Of a stretch of DNA of 64,000 nt, positions 28,262 through 34,884 are shown one piece after another. How positions within the stretch are numbered: position 1 is the stretch's first letter; each line of letters starts with the position of its first letter. Origin of the DNA: Streptomyces sp. HSG2 (GTDB lineage: Bacteria; Actinomycetota; Actinomycetes; Streptomycetales; Streptomycetaceae). The stretch lies in assembly GCF_016598575.1 (NCBI RefSeq), contig NZ_CP066801.1:1546501-1610500 (forward strand), in the 5' to 3' direction. The position numbers and the translations under genes are program-made. The notes beneath the pieces are model-generated. The model was not told where the DNA came from. It was given only the letters and a program-made list of their open reading frames with translations, and did not search any database.

Positions 28262-29359
28262 TCACCCCTGGGTCGCGCAGACCGGCACGTTCTCCATCTC
28301 GCCGGCGGCGATGTGCTCCAGCGCGGACACCGCGTCCGCCATGGTCCTGACCCTGACCAGGGTGAGTCCGTCGGGCACGTCCTGGGCCGCCGCCGAGCAG
28401 TTCTCGGCCGGCGTCAGGAAGTACTCGGCGCCCTTGTTCCGAGCACCTACGGTCTTCATCTCGATGCCGCCGATCGGGCCGACCTCGCCCGCGTCGTCGA
28501 TGGTGCCGGTGCCTGCGACGAAGGCGCCGCCGGTGAGGTCATCCGGGGTGAGCTTGTCGTAGATGCCCAGGGCGAACATCAGGCCGGCGCTGGGGCCCCC
28601 GACGTCGGCCAACCGGATGTCGACGGTGAACGGGAAGGTGTGGTCCGTGCCGGCGACGATCCCGACGACCGCCCTCGGCTCACCGGAGTCGTCCGACTCC
28701 GTGGTCGGAACCGTGACCTCGGTCGTGGTGGTGGCCGTCCGGTTCTCCTTCTCCGCCGCGGCCTGCTCCTCGGCGGGGACGACGGTGAAGACCACGTCCT
28801 CTCCCGGGTGGCGTTCGGTCACCAGGTCCGCCACGTCCGAGGGCTCCTCCACCGGAGTGCCGTCGACCTCCTTGATCACGTCGCCGGCGTGCAGCGCCCC
28901 CTCGGCGGGCGAGTCCTTGGCGACGGTCGAGACGACCACCCGGGAAGTCACGGGGATGTCCAACGCCTCCAGGGCGGCGACCGTGGCGCTCTCCTGTGAC
29001 TGGCTGAACTCCTCGGCGTTCTCCTGGCTGGACTCCTCCTCGGTCTTCCCGTCCGGGTAGAGGGTGTCGTGCGGAACGACCTTGTTGTTCTGGGCCAGCC
29101 AACCGTAGACGGCCCCCACCAGATTCATCCGATAGTCGGCGCTGGTCACCCGAACGGTGGTCATGTTGAGGTGACCACTCGTCTCGTAGGTGCGGTGGCC
29201 CGAGATCTGGAGCACCGGCTCGCCATCGTGGTCACCGAGAGTGTTCACCGTCGGCCCCGGCGTCATCTCCGCGTACGGCACGGGGACGAAGACCCCGGCG
29301 CAGACAAGCGCGATCAGCATCAGGGTGGAGGCGAGCATCGTCGCGGTGCGGCGTGGCAT
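28262..29359 (-). CDS. PDZ/Lon-like serine protease, YlbL family
   Basis: This 365-residue protein has an N-terminal membrane anchor (about residues 7-28), a PDZ domain (about 125-195), a Thr/Glu-rich linker (about 196-230) and a C-terminal Lon-type proteolytic domain. The Ser-Lys dyad is visible: S257 in GGPSAGLMFAL and K302 in GGIEMKTVGA. There is no ATPase domain, so the protease works outside ATP-driven unfolding, probably facing the cell exterior. The B. subtilis relative YlbL has a role in releasing a checkpoint; the substrate here is unknown. The stop lies 28 bp from the convergent PPA1309 gene. Confidence 0.9.
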   Translation of the reverse strand: MPRRTATMLASTLMLIALVCAGVFVPVPYAEMTPGPTVNTLGDHDGEPVLQISGHRTYETSGHLNMTTVRVTSADYRMNLVGAVYGWLAQNNKVVPHDTLYPDGKTEEESSQENAEEFSQSQESATVAALEALDIPVTSRVVVSTVAKDSPAEGALHAGDVIKEVDGTPVEEPSDVADLVTERHPGEDVVFTVVPAEEQAAAEKENRTATTTTEVTVPTTESDDSGEPRAVVGIVAGTDHTFPFTVDIRLADVGGPSAGLMFALGIYDKLTPDDLTGGAFVAGTGTIDDAGEVGPIGGIEMKTVGARNKGAEYFLTPAENCSAAAQDVPDGLTLVRVRTMADAVSALEHIAAGEMENVPVCATQG

Positions 29360-29422
29360 GCCTCGACAGTACGGGACACTCCTGTCGGAGCACCGTCAGG
29401 GCGATCCTCCGCCCGCCACCCC

Positions 29423-29587
29423 TCAGACGCCGGAGCGCGGCTTCTCCATGGCGGCACGGAAACGGGCGTACCCCTCCAGCTCCGGGCCGTCGCCTCGAGC
29501 CTTCCGGGTCCGGCCGGCCCACCCGCCCCACAGACTCGCGCCGACGGCGACGAGCAGCGGGATCAGCAACCACAAGAGCGACTCCAC
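29423..29587 (-). CDS. 54-residue small membrane protein
   Basis: This short gene starts with GTG 29587, which follows GGGAGG at 5 nt. The protein begins MESLLWLLIPLLVAVGASLW, a single membrane helix, followed by GGWAGRTRKARGD and a charged tail ending EKPRSGV. A single-span topology with the tail in the cytoplasm is expected from the basic residues after the helix. It is on the same strand as the Lon-like protease gene, 63 bp upstream of it, and downstream of moaE. It is not related to any family I recognise; coding is supported by the ribosome binding site, the membrane helix and the charge pattern. Confidence 0.65.
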   Translation of the reverse strand: MESLLWLLIPLLVAVGASLWGGWAGRTRKARGDGPELEGYARFRAAMEKPRSGV

Positions 29588-29856
29588 ACCGGCCTCCCGA
29601 CCCCTACAGCGTCCTGGCCCGACCGGTCGACACGTCGACCGCCCACGGGGACAACGCTCCGGGTCGCGAGGCGGTCGCGCAACCCGGACACGACGCCACC
29701 GACCCCGAGGCCCGCGCTCCTAGAGCCCCCGCGGCGGGGGGACTTGTGGCCTCGCGCGCGGCGGCGCGCTGCCGCGGGAACGGACGCCGCGGACCACTCC
29801 GCCACCCCACCCGAGCCGCCCGACGGCGCGTCGAGCGCGAAACCACCGGCATGCCG

Positions 29857-30318
29857 CTACCCGACACCGACCCACTCCTGAGTGCCGTCGGCGAAGCCCT
29901 GGTGCTTCCAGATGGGCACCTCGTGCTTCAGGGCGTCGACCAGGTTCCGGCAGGCGTCGAAGGCCTCGCCCCGGTGCGCGCAGGCCACCGCGGCCACGAC
30001 CGCGAGGTCGCCGATCCGCAGGTCGCCGACACGATGCAGTACCGCCAGGGCACGCACGGGATGGGCGGCCACGACCTGTTCGGCCACGCGCCGCAACTCG
30101 GCTTCGGCCCCGGGATGGGAGGAGTAGGACAACGACTCGACGGCGGCCCCGCCGTCGTGGTCCCGGACCGTGCCCACGAAGAGGGAGACGCCTCCGGCGG
30201 CCGAGTGCCCGACGGCGCCGAAGACCTCGTCCACCGAGAGCGGTGTCCGCCGGATCCCGACCAACCGGATCACGCCCGGTCCGGAGAACCCGTCACGGGG
30301 GTCGCTACTGGAAGTCAT
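29857..30318 (-). CDS. moaE: Molybdopterin synthase catalytic subunit
   Basis: This 153-residue large subunit of molybdopterin synthase inserts sulfur, delivered by MoaD thiocarboxylate, into precursor Z during molybdenum cofactor synthesis. The catalytic lysines are in DALKHEVPIWKHQ (K131 and K138), and the AVLHRVGDLRIGD and HRGEAFDACR segments are conserved. No moaD lies nearby, so the partner is encoded elsewhere. ATG 30318 is the start. About 50 bp upstream begins the transposon island, which cuts moaE off from the SDR gene at 37580, so any promoter further up has been displaced. The 269 bp downstream to the next gene hold nothing recognisable. Confidence 0.92.
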   Translation of the reverse strand: MTSSSDPRDGFSGPGVIRLVGIRRTPLSVDEVFGAVGHSAAGGVSLFVGTVRDHDGGAAVESLSYSSHPGAEAELRRVAEQVVAAHPVRALAVLHRVGDLRIGDLAVVAAVACAHRGEAFDACRNLVDALKHEVPIWKHQGFADGTQEWVGVG

Positions 30319-30364
30319 GGCACCATCGTCCCCCACGTGGCGGGCCGAAGGCGGCCCCGCCTCC

Positions 30365-30369
30365 TCCTC
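30365..30369. repeat. 5-bp target duplication, left copy (TCCTC)
   Basis: TCCTC directly precedes the left terminal inverted repeat; the same five bases follow the right one at 37526-37530. A 5-bp duplication is what Tn3-family transposition leaves. Confidence 0.85.
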
Positions 30370-30519
30370 GGCCCTGTTCTCCCGAAGCTGCGGCGAAGTG
30401 ACAAGTAGCTCTCTGTAGCGGATCTGGGGTGTGCTTGTCAGCGTTTTTGATCTTCTGGGCTCATCGGGGGCCGTGCTCGGCGAGGTTGGTCCGGTCATGA
30501 CGACCGGAAGGAGTCTGGG

Positions 30520-30601
30520 GTGCGGCAGGAGTGGGAGCCGGAGGACCTGATCGAGGTCTGGACGCTGCTGGAGGAGGACCAGGAGCGGCTGCGGAACAAC
30601 C
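30520..30601 (+). pseudogene. Tn3-type transposase TnpA, N-terminal fragment
   Basis: GTG 30520, preceded by GGAAGGAG, starts 27 codons (beginning MRQEWEPEDLIEVW) that match the extreme N-terminus (DUF4158 region) of Tn3-family transposases. The frame then joins, without the remaining 900 or so residues, to a resolvase fragment in another frame. It cannot make a transposase. Confidence 0.8.
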
Positions 30602-30903
30602 GTGTACGAGATGAAGCGGCTCGGCCGCGACGCCGCCGAACTCACCGCGCTCGCCGACCACCTCACCGCCCACGGCCTGGTCCTGGAAATGCTCGCCGGA
30701 CCGCTGCCCGGCATCTACGATCCGACCGGGCCGGGGAAGCTGCTGTTTGCCTTCTTCGCGGCGATGGCGGAGACCGAGCGGGAGAACATCCACGAGTCGA
30801 CGCTGGAGGGTCTCGACACCGCGGCCCGCAAGGGCAAGCACGGCGGCCGGCCGCCGGTCATCATCGACGACATGCTGCACACCGTGCTGCGGCGCCGCGC
30901 GGG
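30602..30903 (+). pseudogene. Serine resolvase C-terminal fragment, left copy
   Basis: From GTG 30602 the frame encodes the middle of a serine recombinase: LGRDAAELTALADHLTAHG, LLFAFFAAMAETERENI and the GKHGGRPPVI segment leading to the helix-turn-helix. The N-terminal catalytic part with the nucleophile Ser is missing, and the C-terminus is cut at 30903, where DNA of IS3-type origin begins. The frame continues as a chimeric reading of antisense IS DNA to 31165 that is unlikely to be meaningful. Compared with the right copy it has His instead of Arg in RENI(H/R)EST. Confidence 0.85.
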
Positions 30904-31137
30904 CGCGGCGAGCGCCGCCTCGGCGCCCTTGTCCCGTTGCTGCCGCCAGTTCGTGATCAGCGACGAGTACAGGCCCTCCCTGCGCAGCAAGGCCCCCTTG
31001 GCCTGCTTGCCCAAGGTCTCGTACTCGGCCAGGATCTTCGCCTTGTACTCCGCCGAGTACCGGCGCGGGCCGGACGATCGGGGTGTCACCTGCGGATCCG
31101 GGGCCCCGTGGTTGTTGATGCCGGCCACCGCGGGCAC
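30904..31137 (-). pseudogene. IS3-type transposase OrfA, N-terminal fragment
   Basis: On the minus strand from GTG 31137 the frame encodes PRRYSAEYKAKILAEYETL and GLYSSLITNWRQQRDKGAE, the helix-turn-helix OrfA typical of IS3-family elements. It is cut after about 78 codons where the inverted repeat begins. No OrfB is present. An AAGGAGGA lies just before the start, the original ribosome binding site. Confidence 0.8.
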
Positions 31138-31184
31138 TCCTCCTTCTCCGCCCTCGACTGAATGAATCGGTCACTCTACCCGAC

Positions 31185-31304
31185 TCATCCCACTTTGACA
31201 GAGAGGGCGACGCCGTACTTCCGCTTGAGAGCACGCACCGACATGCCGGTCCTGGCATCACGGCGGATCGCCGCGTACAGATCGACCTTGGACTTCGGCG
31301 GCAC
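31185..31304 (-). pseudogene. IS21-type transposase IstA, N-terminal fragment
   Basis: GTG 31304 starts a 39-codon frame (PPKSKVDLYAAIRRDARTG, then RALKRKYGVAL) that matches the N-terminal helix-turn-helix of IS21-family IstA proteins and then runs into a stop at 31185, just before the IS3-type segment. The rest of istA and all of istB are absent. Confidence 0.75.
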
Positions 31305-31632
31305 CCCGGCCCCCTCGTCGTGCAGAGCACAACCATGGTCCCGAAGCAAGCACCGAGGCGTTCCCAGAACTCGGCAACATCACTCTCCCGTGGAACCGGG
31401 CGTTCCCGCCGTTGAGCATCAGACGCTCCTGGAACTCACCTACAAAGCCAGCGCGGAACTCCGGGAGCCACCTCCGTGCGGTGCTGGGGTCGCGCTCCTC
31501 GCCGGCAAGCTCCGCGTCCCCGCGGCGGCGTTGATCCGCCGCACCACAGGGAACGGGACGCCCTCGGCGTACCCGGTCCACGGACGGATCTACACCCCTG
31601 CGGGTGGCCGGTGGGGCAGTGAGCCCGTGGTG
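31305..31632. other. Mosaic of IS and gene debris
   Basis: About 330 bp between the IstA fragment and the acyltransferase stop. It includes a 68-bp block (31451-31518) also present at 36406-36473, and on either side short stretches with no recognisable intact frame. Nothing here looks functional. Confidence 0.6.
31451..31518. repeat. 68-bp direct repeat, left copy
   Basis: This block is identical to 36406-36473 except for one base (CACCTCC against CACTTCC) and in the same orientation. On the minus strand it encodes ELAGEERDPSTARRWLPEFR, part of the truncated gene at the right end, so a second copy of that gene once existed here. Confidence 0.9.
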
Positions 31633-32346
31633 TCATGCTCCCGCGTTGATCCTGCCGCGATGTGCGGGTCGCTGTCGGACGTGGACGTCAGCAGTGTGAG
31701 GCGCGGTGATGATGCTGTGGTCGGGGATGGTGCGTGCGGCGAGGGTGACGCCGCTGGCGATCCGGCAGTCGCGGCCGAGGGCGAGGCCGGGGCCGAGGCT
31801 GATGCTGTTGCCGGTTTGGACCCGGTCGCCGATCAGCGCGCCGAACTGCGGTGTGCCACAGCGGTAGAGGCCGTCGGGAGTACGCAGGATGATCTCCCGT
31901 TCAGGGTTGCTCATGTGAGGACTCCACATGCTGATGGCCGCGACGGTCAGGTTGGCGGACAGGTGGGCGTCGGCTCCGACGAGGGTGCGGTTGATACCGA
32001 TGCGGTGGCCAAGGACAGCGCGTTCGCCGAGGAAGGAGCGGGTGACCTCGCAGTTGAAGCCGACCGAGACGTCCGCGCAGAGTACGGAGCCGGCGCGGAC
32101 GGTGGAGAACTCCCACACGCGTACGCGCGGCCCGATGATCACGTCGTCGCCGATGATCGCGGTCGGGTGGATCTGCGCGGTGGGGTGAATGCGGTGCGAC
32201 ATCCGGGCGAGGGCCTGGCGGTGCCCGTCCTCCCAGAGCGCGAGGAAGTCGGACAGCTCGCTCTTCTCCAGGTGCTCGTAGGGGGTGCCGTCCAGCATTC
32301 CGCTGGTAGGAGCGGTGAGGTAGTCGCCGAGGCGGATGGTGGGCAT
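31633..32346 (-). CDS. Left-handed beta-helix acyltransferase-like protein
   Basis: This 237-residue protein is built from hexapeptide repeats (IHPTAQIHPTAIIGDDVIIGPRV and similar turns from about residue 52 to 215), the left-handed beta-helix fold of sugar O- and N-acyltransferases. A short N-terminal helical region (MPTIRLGDYLTAP) precedes it. ATG 32346 follows GGAAGG at 6 nt; a longer upstream frame has no such signal. It is divergent from the GT2 gene 86 bp away, so the two may share a promoter region. It probably acylates or stabilises a sugar made or transferred by the neighbouring enzymes; substrate and acyl donor are unknown. Its C-terminus ends close to IS debris and might be altered. 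Confidence 0.82.
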   Translation of the reverse strand: MPTIRLGDYLTAPTSGMLDGTPYEHLEKSELSDFLALWEDGHRQALARMSHRIHPTAQIHPTAIIGDDVIIGPRVRVWEFSTVRAGSVLCADVSVGFNCEVTRSFLGERAVLGHRIGINRTLVGADAHLSANLTVAAISMWSPHMSNPEREIILRTPDGLYRCGTPQFGALIGDRVQTGNSISLGPGLALGRDCRIASGVTLAARTIPDHSIITAPHTADVHVRQRPAHRGRINAGA

Positions 32347-32432
32347 CGGTGGCCTTCCTGTGTGTGGTCGGTGGCCGTTCCCCGGGCGGCTAGCATCACC
32401 GGGACCGGACCTGAGGAACGGAGTGTTCATCC

Positions 32433-33407
32433 GTGCGTCACCCGCGCGTAGGCGTCGCCGTCTTGACCATGGGCACGCGGCCCGCCGAGCTGGCCGATCT
32501 CCTTGAGTCGGTCGCCGGGCAGGACACGACTGCGACGCGTGTGGTGGTCGTCGGCAACGGCTCGCCGCTGCCGCCCCTCCCCGAGTGGGTGACCGGTGTC
32601 GAGCTGCCGGAGAACCTGGGGGTGGCCGGCGGCCGGAATGCCGCACTGGCCCGGCTGCGGGAGTTCGGGGACGTCGATGTGGTGGTGGACCTGGACGATG
32701 ACGGTCTGCTGATCAGCACGGACGTGTTCACCCGGCTTGCTGAGCTGTACGCGGCGGACCAGCGGCTTGGCGTGGTCGGTTTCCGTATTGCAGACGAACA
32801 CGGCCGTACCCAGCGCCGCCACGTTCCGCGTCTGCGGGCGGCGAATCCGATGCGGGGCGGGCTGGTGACGACCTTCCTCGGCGGCGGGCACGGGCTGTCG
32901 ATGCGGATGCTGGAGGAGATCGGCGGGTGGCCCGAGCCGTTCTTTTACGCGCACGAGGAGACCGACCTGGCCTGGCGGGCACTGGACGCGGGCTGGAAGG
33001 TGCTCTACGAGCCGGAGCTGGTGCTCCAGCATCCGTGGACGTCGCCGACCCGGCATGCGGTCTTCTACCGCATGGTCGCCCGCAACCGGGTCTGGCTGGC
33101 CAAGCGGCACCTTCCCGCCCTCCTCGTCCCGGTCTACCTGGGCTTCTGGACGGTGATGACCGTGGCTCGCACCCGGTCGGCGGCGGGGCTGAGGGCATGG
33201 GTCGACGGGTTCGCCGAGGGCCTGCGCACACCGTGCCCGCCCCCGCCGGCCGATGCGCTGGTCCACGGCGTGGCGGATGACCCGCCTGGGCCGGCCCCCG
33301 GTCATCTGATCAGGCGGTCGCGGCCTCGGACTCGGCCCGCAGCCACGCGGGGATCGCCTCGGGCGTCTTGTCCAGCCAGTCCGCGTAGCGGGCCACTCCG
33401 TCCTTGA
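32433..33407 (+). CDS. GT2 family glycosyltransferase, C-terminus apparently frameshifted
   Basis: This GT-A glycosyltransferase shows AVLTMGTRP at the N-terminus, a nucleotide-sugar segment NLGVAGGRNAAL, the metal motif DLDDD (86-90), and the ED-type FYAHEETDLAWRALDAGW near 170-187. Membrane-associated hydrophobic helices follow (LLVPVYLGFWTVMTV). GTG 32433 is the start. As written the frame runs to 33407 and overlaps the convergent epimerase gene by 98 bp. Removing one C from the five-C run at 33240-33244 restores a C-terminus RRPMRWSTAWRMTRLGRPPVI and a stop at 33307-33309 that abuts the epimerase stop exactly. That looks like the ancestral end. Donor and acceptor are unknown. Confidence 0.82.
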   Translation: MRHPRVGVAVLTMGTRPAELADLLESVAGQDTTATRVVVVGNGSPLPPLPEWVTGVELPENLGVAGGRNAALARLREFGDVDVVVDLDDDGLLISTDVFTRLAELYAADQRLGVVGFRIADEHGRTQRRHVPRLRAANPMRGGLVTTFLGGGHGLSMRMLEEIGGWPEPFFYAHEETDLAWRALDAGWKVLYEPELVLQHPWTSPTRHAVFYRMVARNRVWLAKRHLPALLVPVYLGFWTVMTVARTRSAAGLRAWVDGFAEGLRTPCPPPPADALVHGVADDPPGPAPGHLIRRSRPRTRPAATRGSPRASCPASPRSGPLRP

Positions 33408-34413
33408 CGGTGATCGTGGGCCGCCAGCCGAGCACCGCTTCCATGCGGTGGGTGGACGCGTAGCCGCCGAGCGGGTCACCGGGCGGCATCGGCGTCTCCA
33501 CGAACCGCGTGCCCGGGTACTGCTCGGCGACCAGTTCGGCAACGGTGCGGATGCTGGTGGGGGTTCCGGTGCCGATGTTGATCGTCTCGTTGTGCGCCCG
33601 CGGGGCGGCAAGGGCCCGCACGGTGGCGGTGGCGATGTCCTCGACGTGGACCAGGTCCTGGACCTGGTGGCCGCCGCCGTTGAGGTGCATAGGCAGCCCC
33701 AGGGCGGCGCGGGTGGCGAACCAGGCCACCACCCACGAATGGCTGTTCTCCTTGATGACCTGAGGTTCTCCGTAGACGGAGAAGTACCGCACGACCGTGT
33801 ACGAGGTGCCCACGGCGCCCAGCGTGAGAGCGGTCTGCGTCTCGCCCCACGCCTTGGTGTTGGCGTAGGCCGACATCGGCCGCAGTGGCGTGTGCTCGTG
33901 GAACTGCGGCGGGACGCGCCCGTAGACGGCTTCCAGCAGCTTGCGCACGGTCCGGTACTCCTCGCACGGGCGTGCCCAGTCCTCCGGGTTCCCGTTGCCG
34001 TAGACGCTGGCGGAGGAGACGAAGACGAGGCGGCGGACCCGGTCGCAGGCGGCCACCGCGTCGAGCAGTACCTGGGTGCCGGTGATGTTGGTGTGGATCG
34101 CCGCCGTGGGCTTGCGGGTGCAGGCGGCGACGTCGGCGAGGGCGGCGGCGTGGATCACGTAGTCGGAATCGGCCACCGCCTTCCTGACCACGTCCGGGTT
34201 CTGGATGTTGCCGACGATGACGTCCGAGTCGGTGGGGTCGATCCCGAACAGGTCGCGGTAGGTGTGCCGGGGGTACGCCTCCAGCGTGCACAGCAGGACC
34301 GGCCGGGCTCCCACCTGGCGCAGGCAGGCGGCGATACGGCTTCCGATCAGCCCGGCTCCCCCGGTGACCAGAACGGTTCGGCCGGCGAGTTCGTTCAACT
34401 GGGTGTCGTGCAC
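33310..34413 (-). CDS. NAD-dependent sugar epimerase/dehydratase (extended SDR)
   Basis: This 367-residue extended SDR has the cofactor motif GGAGLIG at 18-24, the VIHAAALA segment, SSAS near 133-136 and the catalytic Tyr183 and Lys187 in YANTK. These identify a nucleotide-sugar epimerase or dehydratase acting on a substrate such as UDP- or dTDP-hexose; which one cannot be told. GTG 34413 follows GGAG at 5 nt. The longer upstream frame overlaps the next gene and was not used. The gene lies 32 bp after the 80-residue protein gene and converges on the GT2 gene. With the GT2 and acyltransferase it forms a small sugar-modification cassette. Confidence 0.87.
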   Translation of the reverse strand: MHDTQLNELAGRTVLVTGGAGLIGSRIAACLRQVGARPVLLCTLEAYPRHTYRDLFGIDPTDSDVIVGNIQNPDVVRKAVADSDYVIHAAALADVAACTRKPTAAIHTNITGTQVLLDAVAACDRVRRLVFVSSASVYGNGNPEDWARPCEEYRTVRKLLEAVYGRVPPQFHEHTPLRPMSAYANTKAWGETQTALTLGAVGTSYTVVRYFSVYGEPQVIKENSHSWVVAWFATRAALGLPMHLNGGGHQVQDLVHVEDIATATVRALAAPRAHNETINIGTGTPTSIRTVAELVAEQYPGTRFVETPMPPGDPLGGYASTHRMEAVLGWRPTITVKDGVARYADWLDKTPEAIPAWLRAESEAATA

Positions 34414-34445
34414 GGTGTCTCCATGTCGTGGTGAGGAGTGCGGTG

Positions 34446-34688
34446 TCACCGGCCCGCCTGGCGGGCCTGCTCGCGCTCGGCGATGAGCTGCTCGAACTGG
34501 ATCGCGTACAGCTCCACCTGGTCCGGGGTCAGGACGAGCACCGACGTGGTGGTGCGGCCGTCGGTGTGGTGGATCTCGATGTCCAAGGCGGCCTGCTGGG
34601 CGCGGTGGTCGTACGTCGCGTCCCGCCTCAGTGGCGTCGCGTGGGTGACCGATGCCCATACACCGTGGGCAGCCCGGGGCTCCTTCAT
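34446..34688 (-). CDS. Small hypothetical protein of the island cassette
   Basis: This 80-residue soluble protein starts MKEPRAAHGVWASVTHATPL and ends in a helical, charged stretch (VELYAIQFEQLIAEREQARQ) that may form a coiled coil. No family is recognised. ATG 34688 follows GGGGAGAG at 4 nt. It is the first gene of the minus-strand pair with the epimerase and is divergent from the XRE regulator gene 196 bp away. The position suggests a role tied to the cassette, perhaps as regulator partner, but nothing in the sequence proves it. Confidence 0.65.
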   Translation of the reverse strand: MKEPRAAHGVWASVTHATPLRRDATYDHRAQQAALDIEIHHTDGRTTTSVLVLTPDQVELYAIQFEQLIAEREQARQAGR

Positions 34689-34798
34689 GTCGCTCTCCCC
34701 TCGGGGATCGCCTGCGGCCCGCTCTGATGCGTGCCGTCGTGGTCACAAGGACACCGCAGGCCGCCCGGCGATGGGAGGGGCGACCTCTCGGCGCGCAC

Positions 34799-34854
34799 AC
34801 GGTTTGCACGGGGCGTAAACGGCTTGCAACTTCGCGTTCTGCGAGACGGTTTGG
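34799..34854. promoter_or_regulatory. Three ACGGYTTGS repeats in the divergent control region
   Basis: ACGGTTTGC (34799-34807), ACGGCTTGC (34819-34827) and ACGGTTTGG (34846-34854) recur in the same orientation, starting 20 and 27 bp apart, between the XRE regulator gene and the divergent epimerase operon. They are candidates for operator sites. GACAAT at 34858-34863 could be a -10 for the regulator gene. Function is inferred from position. Confidence 0.4.
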
Positions 34855-34884
34855 CAGGACAATGAGTCCGGCAGGAGGTGAGCC

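Larger units (their letters stand above)
30370..30903 (+). repeat. Left 534-bp inverted repeat of the island
   Basis: This block matches the reverse complement of 36992-37525 almost perfectly. Differences noted include CAC/CGC and ATC/ACC codon changes in the resolvase part. It is a truncated copy of the 805-bp mini-element found at the right end and lacks that element's distal 270 bp and second terminal repeat. Confidence 0.93.

Noticed and set aside
30520..31161. 214-codon frame starting with the TnpA fragment
   Set aside because: After 27 codons it reads the resolvase gene in a wrong frame and yields an Arg-rich sequence without meaning.
30602..31165. 188-codon recombinase-like protein at the left island end
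   Set aside because: Only the part up to 30903 is recombinase; the rest is a chance frame through antisense IS3-type DNA.
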